From positions 124,001-188,000 of the forward strand of contig CAVWFB010000015.1 in the NCBI GenBank assembly GCA_963754265.1: a DNA stretch of 64,000 bases, in the 5' to 3' direction. The notes under the pieces were generated by a model. That model did not search any database. It was not told the origin of the DNA and saw only the letters and a program-made list of their open reading frames with translations. The translations under genes and the position numbers were made by a program. How positions within the stretch are numbered: the first letter of the stretch is position 1; every line of letters starts with the position of its first letter. Shown here piece after piece: positions 62,082 through 64,000 of this stretch. The DNA comes from AC-32 sp963754265. GTDB lineage: Bacteria > Actinomycetota > Thermoleophilia > Gaiellales > Gaiellaceae.

Positions 62082-64000
62082 GTGTATCTGAAGCACCTCT
62101 CGTCGCTGCAGTTCCTGACGTACGTCTCGTTCTTCGCGGTGGTGGTGGCCGCGTTGTTCAAGTTTGTGCCCGGCCGCTCGCCGCCCGTGCGCGAGGATCC
62201 GTACCCGGACGACGAGCTGCACGCACACGACCCCAAGGTCGCCAAGTACTTCCTCGCCGGCGGCCTCTTCCTCGTGCTCGGCTCGGTGCACATGGCGGTC
62301 AAGAACTTCCCGTGGGTAGCGGAGTACCTGGCGCGGACGGGCTACGCGGGCCACCTCGTACGCGACCTGTCCAACACCCATGTGATGATCGTCGGCGGCG
62401 GCACGCTCCTCGCCACCGGCCTGTGCTGGCTTGCGCTGCCGCGGATCGTCGGGCGCCCGCTGGCAAGCGAGGGGCTCGCCCAGTGCGCGTTCTGGTTCAC
62501 CGTCCTCGGGCTGGCGGTCTTCTATGTCTCGCTGATCGGCAACGGGATCGCGATGGGGCGGCTGATGGAGCACGGCTGGAGCTACCCGGCGGCGAAGGCG
62601 CACATGGGCAACTGGTACAAGGCCCCGACCGGGATGGGCGCCGGCGTGATGGGTCTCGGCTACTGGTGCTTCGCCACCAACGTGGGCTTGACGATCTTCC
62701 ACTCGCGACTCGTACAGGTGCCCAAGCCCCAATGGCACCTCTGGAAGTTTTTCGCCACGGGCGCCGCCGCCCTGACCGTCGGAACGGTGCAGGGCGTGAT
62801 CCAGGTGCAGCCCGCGAACGCGGACTGGCTCTACAAGGCCGGCAGCGCGGGCGACTGGATCGACCCGATCAGCCACGCTCACATCAACCTCGTCACGGGG
62901 TTGACGATGCTCGTGGCGGGCGCCTTCTTCGCGCTCGTGCGCTCGGCCGGCGGAGTCGAGCCGTCGCGTCGCCTCGTCGACACCTGCTTCTTCGCGCTCC
63001 TCGGGGGCTCGCTGGCCTTCTATTTCACGGCGCTCTACCTCGGCTTCCACGAGGGTCGGCTCGTCGTACACGGCGGACTCACGCCCGCGCAGGCAGAAGA
63101 GGCGACGCCGATCCACCCGTTCCTGATCATGGGGGCCGGGATCGCGATGTTCGCCGCGTTCTGGCTGCTGCTCGCGACGCTCGTGCGCTCGGTCTGGGGT
63201 GCGGGCGGGCGGCTGAGACCCTTCGTGGTCGCGGGGTGCGCGGCCTTAGCCGTCGGCACGCTGCAGGGCCCCGTCCAGGCGTTTCCGCTCGTGAACGAAG
63301 CGCTCGACCGAGGTGGCGACGCGGGCGACGTGATCGTCAACCTGCACGCCCAGCTGAACATGCTCGGCGGACTGATGCTGCTCCTGATGGGGCTGTCGCT
63401 CGTCGCCCTGGCGAACCTCGGCGCGCCGTGGCCATCCCGCAGGGCGCGGCGGACGGTGGTCGGCGGTTCCGCTCGGGATAGGCGTCTACTACGCGGCCGG
63501 GGTGACGGTGGCCGCGGTCGAGGCGCATCGCGTCGCTGCCGGGAAGTCGTTCGGGTCCGCGGTCGCGGCGCTCGAGCCCTGGCAATCGCTCGTGCTCGTG
63601 CCCGCCGCCGTGGCCGTGCTCGTCGGCTTCACCGCCTTCTGCGGGGCGGTCTGGCGCATGACGGAGCGCCAGCGGGCCGAGGGGCGGGCCGCGCTCGCGG
63701 CGACCCCGCGCGTCTATTCGGGAGCGATTCCGAACCGTGTGCGCCGCCGCAATCCGGCGGCTCTGGCGGGCTACGAGCTGCCGCTCGGCCTGATGGGGTT
63801 CCCCGGCGTCGGCTGGCTCTTCGCCGGCTTCCCGCTGACCGCGTCGATCCTGCTGATGGCCGGCCCGGCGATCACGTGGGCGATCATTCCGGTCGCGTTC
63901 AGCCCGTATGGGGAAGGTCCTCTACGGGGGATCGGCTGGGGCGTCGAGCTCGTCTGGCTGCCGACGATGGCGCTGGTTTCATCGGCCCTGCTCTACCGGG
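62082..64000 (+). CDS. second, divergent CcoN-like membrane protein, frameshifted and cut by the window end
   Basis: GTG 62082 opens a large polytopic protein. 'VRDLSNTHVMIVGGGTLLAT', 'DPISHAHINLVTGLTMLVAG' and 'VNLHAQLNMLGGLMLLLMGL' resemble, in three successive blocks, the His-bearing helices of heme-copper oxidase subunit I, but no Cu(B) pair (HH) or WWY-H motif is seen. At about 63462-63468 an extra base shifts the frame; the next frame continues 'IGVYYAAGVTVAAVEAHRVA' and 'ITWAIIPVAFSPYGEG' to the end of the window. It may be a heme-only relative of CcoN/NorB with an accessory or electron-transfer role. Confidence 0.6.
   Translation, partial: MYLKHLSSLQFLTYVSFFAVVVAALFKFVPGRSPPVREDPYPDDELHAHDPKVAKYFLAGGLFLVLGSVHMAVKNFPWVAEYLARTGYAGHLVRDLSNTHVMIVGGGTLLATGLCWLALPRIVGRPLASEGLAQCAFWFTVLGLAVFYVSLIGNGIAMGRLMEHGWSYPAAKAHMGNWYKAPTGMGAGVMGLGYWCFATNVGLTIFHSRLVQVPKPQWHLWKFFATGAAALTVGTVQGVIQVQPANADWLYKAGSAGDWIDPISHAHINLVTGLTMLVAGAFFALVRSAGGVEPSRRLVDTCFFALLGGSLAFYFTALYLGFHEGRLVVHGGLTPAQAEEATPIHPFLIMGAGIAMFAAFWLLLATLVRSVWGAGGRLRPFVVAGCAALAVGTLQGPVQAFPLVNEALDRGGDAGDVIVNLHAQLNMLGGLMLLLMGLSLVALANLGAPWPSRRARRTVVGGSARDRRLLRGRGDGGRGRGASRRCREVVRVRGRGARALAIARARARRRGRARRLHRLLRGGLAHDGAPAGRGAGRARGDPARLFGSDSEPCAPPQSGGSGGLRAAARPDGVPRRRLALRRLPADRVDPADGRPGDHVGDHSGRVQPVWGRSSTGDRLGRRARLAADDGAGFIGPALP

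Overview
This 64-kb window is very GC-rich, gene-dense DNA of actinobacterial type. GTG, TTG and even CTG starts, 4-nt start/stop overlaps, a WhiG/FliA sigma factor without flagellar genes, DUF1206/DUF1345/DUF7144/DUF899 proteins, a holin-X-like protein and a PPK2 kinase all fit. The mix of cbb3-type oxidase, EF-G-like paralog and many small soil-actinobacterial proteins suggests the Thermoleophilia (Gaiellales/Solirubrobacterales); this is inference from gene content, as no rRNA is present.

Layout. 0-3 kb: end of an amino-acid oxidase gene, then a minus-strand operon of an MCC-type acyl-CoA carboxylase beta subunit, a cupin and two small proteins, then an MpsC (DUF2294) protein. 3-22 kb: ordinary chromosome with a thioredoxin-like protein, secreted CAP protein, YihY, MFS exporter, MOSC protein, class III adenylate cyclase, Ogt, DUF899, a Drr-type ABC exporter, a cNMP-binding flavoprotein, an alpha/beta hydrolase, Tag and tRNA-Trp. 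22-29 kb: sigma factor, then an alpha-glucoside system (binding protein, two permeases, ATPase, GH13 glucosidase). 29-37 kb: EF-G-like GTPase, aldehyde dehydrogenase, PQQ-type sugar dehydrogenase, a degraded AAA ATPase, TolB-like protein, RNase H and tRNA-Gly(GCC).

37.3-54.3 kb is a probable genomic island. The last 34 bases of the tRNA-Gly region are repeated exactly, in the same orientation, 17 kb downstream, as expected for attL/attR. No integrase is visible between them. The cargo concerns envelope lipids and stress: a PAP2 phosphatase, a PAP2-diacylglycerol-kinase fusion, a PhoD-like phosphoesterase, a phospholipase-D/cardiolipin-synthase-like enzyme, DUF1345 and DUF1206 membrane proteins, a run of small stress-type proteins with a Rho_N coiled-coil protein, YihY, PPK2 and a P-type cation ATPase. 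Two possible SigB-type promoters lie in it.

54.3-64 kb: an encapsulin-type ferritin-like protein without an encapsulin, a 3-hydroxyisobutyrate-dehydrogenase-like enzyme, an OmpR/histidine-kinase pair, and divergent to it a cbb3-type oxidase operon (CcoN, a CcoO carrying a second cytochrome c domain, several tiny membrane proteins and a second, divergent CcoN-like protein). Between regulator and oxidase lie GTCAT half-sites at exact 11-bp spacing, a likely response-regulator box.

Six single-base, same-direction (+1) frameshifts interrupt otherwise well-conserved genes (sugar ABC ATPase, a small stress protein, the P-type ATPase three times, the second CcoN-like gene). This pattern looks more like systematic insertion error in the assembly than gene decay, so those genes may be intact in the organism.
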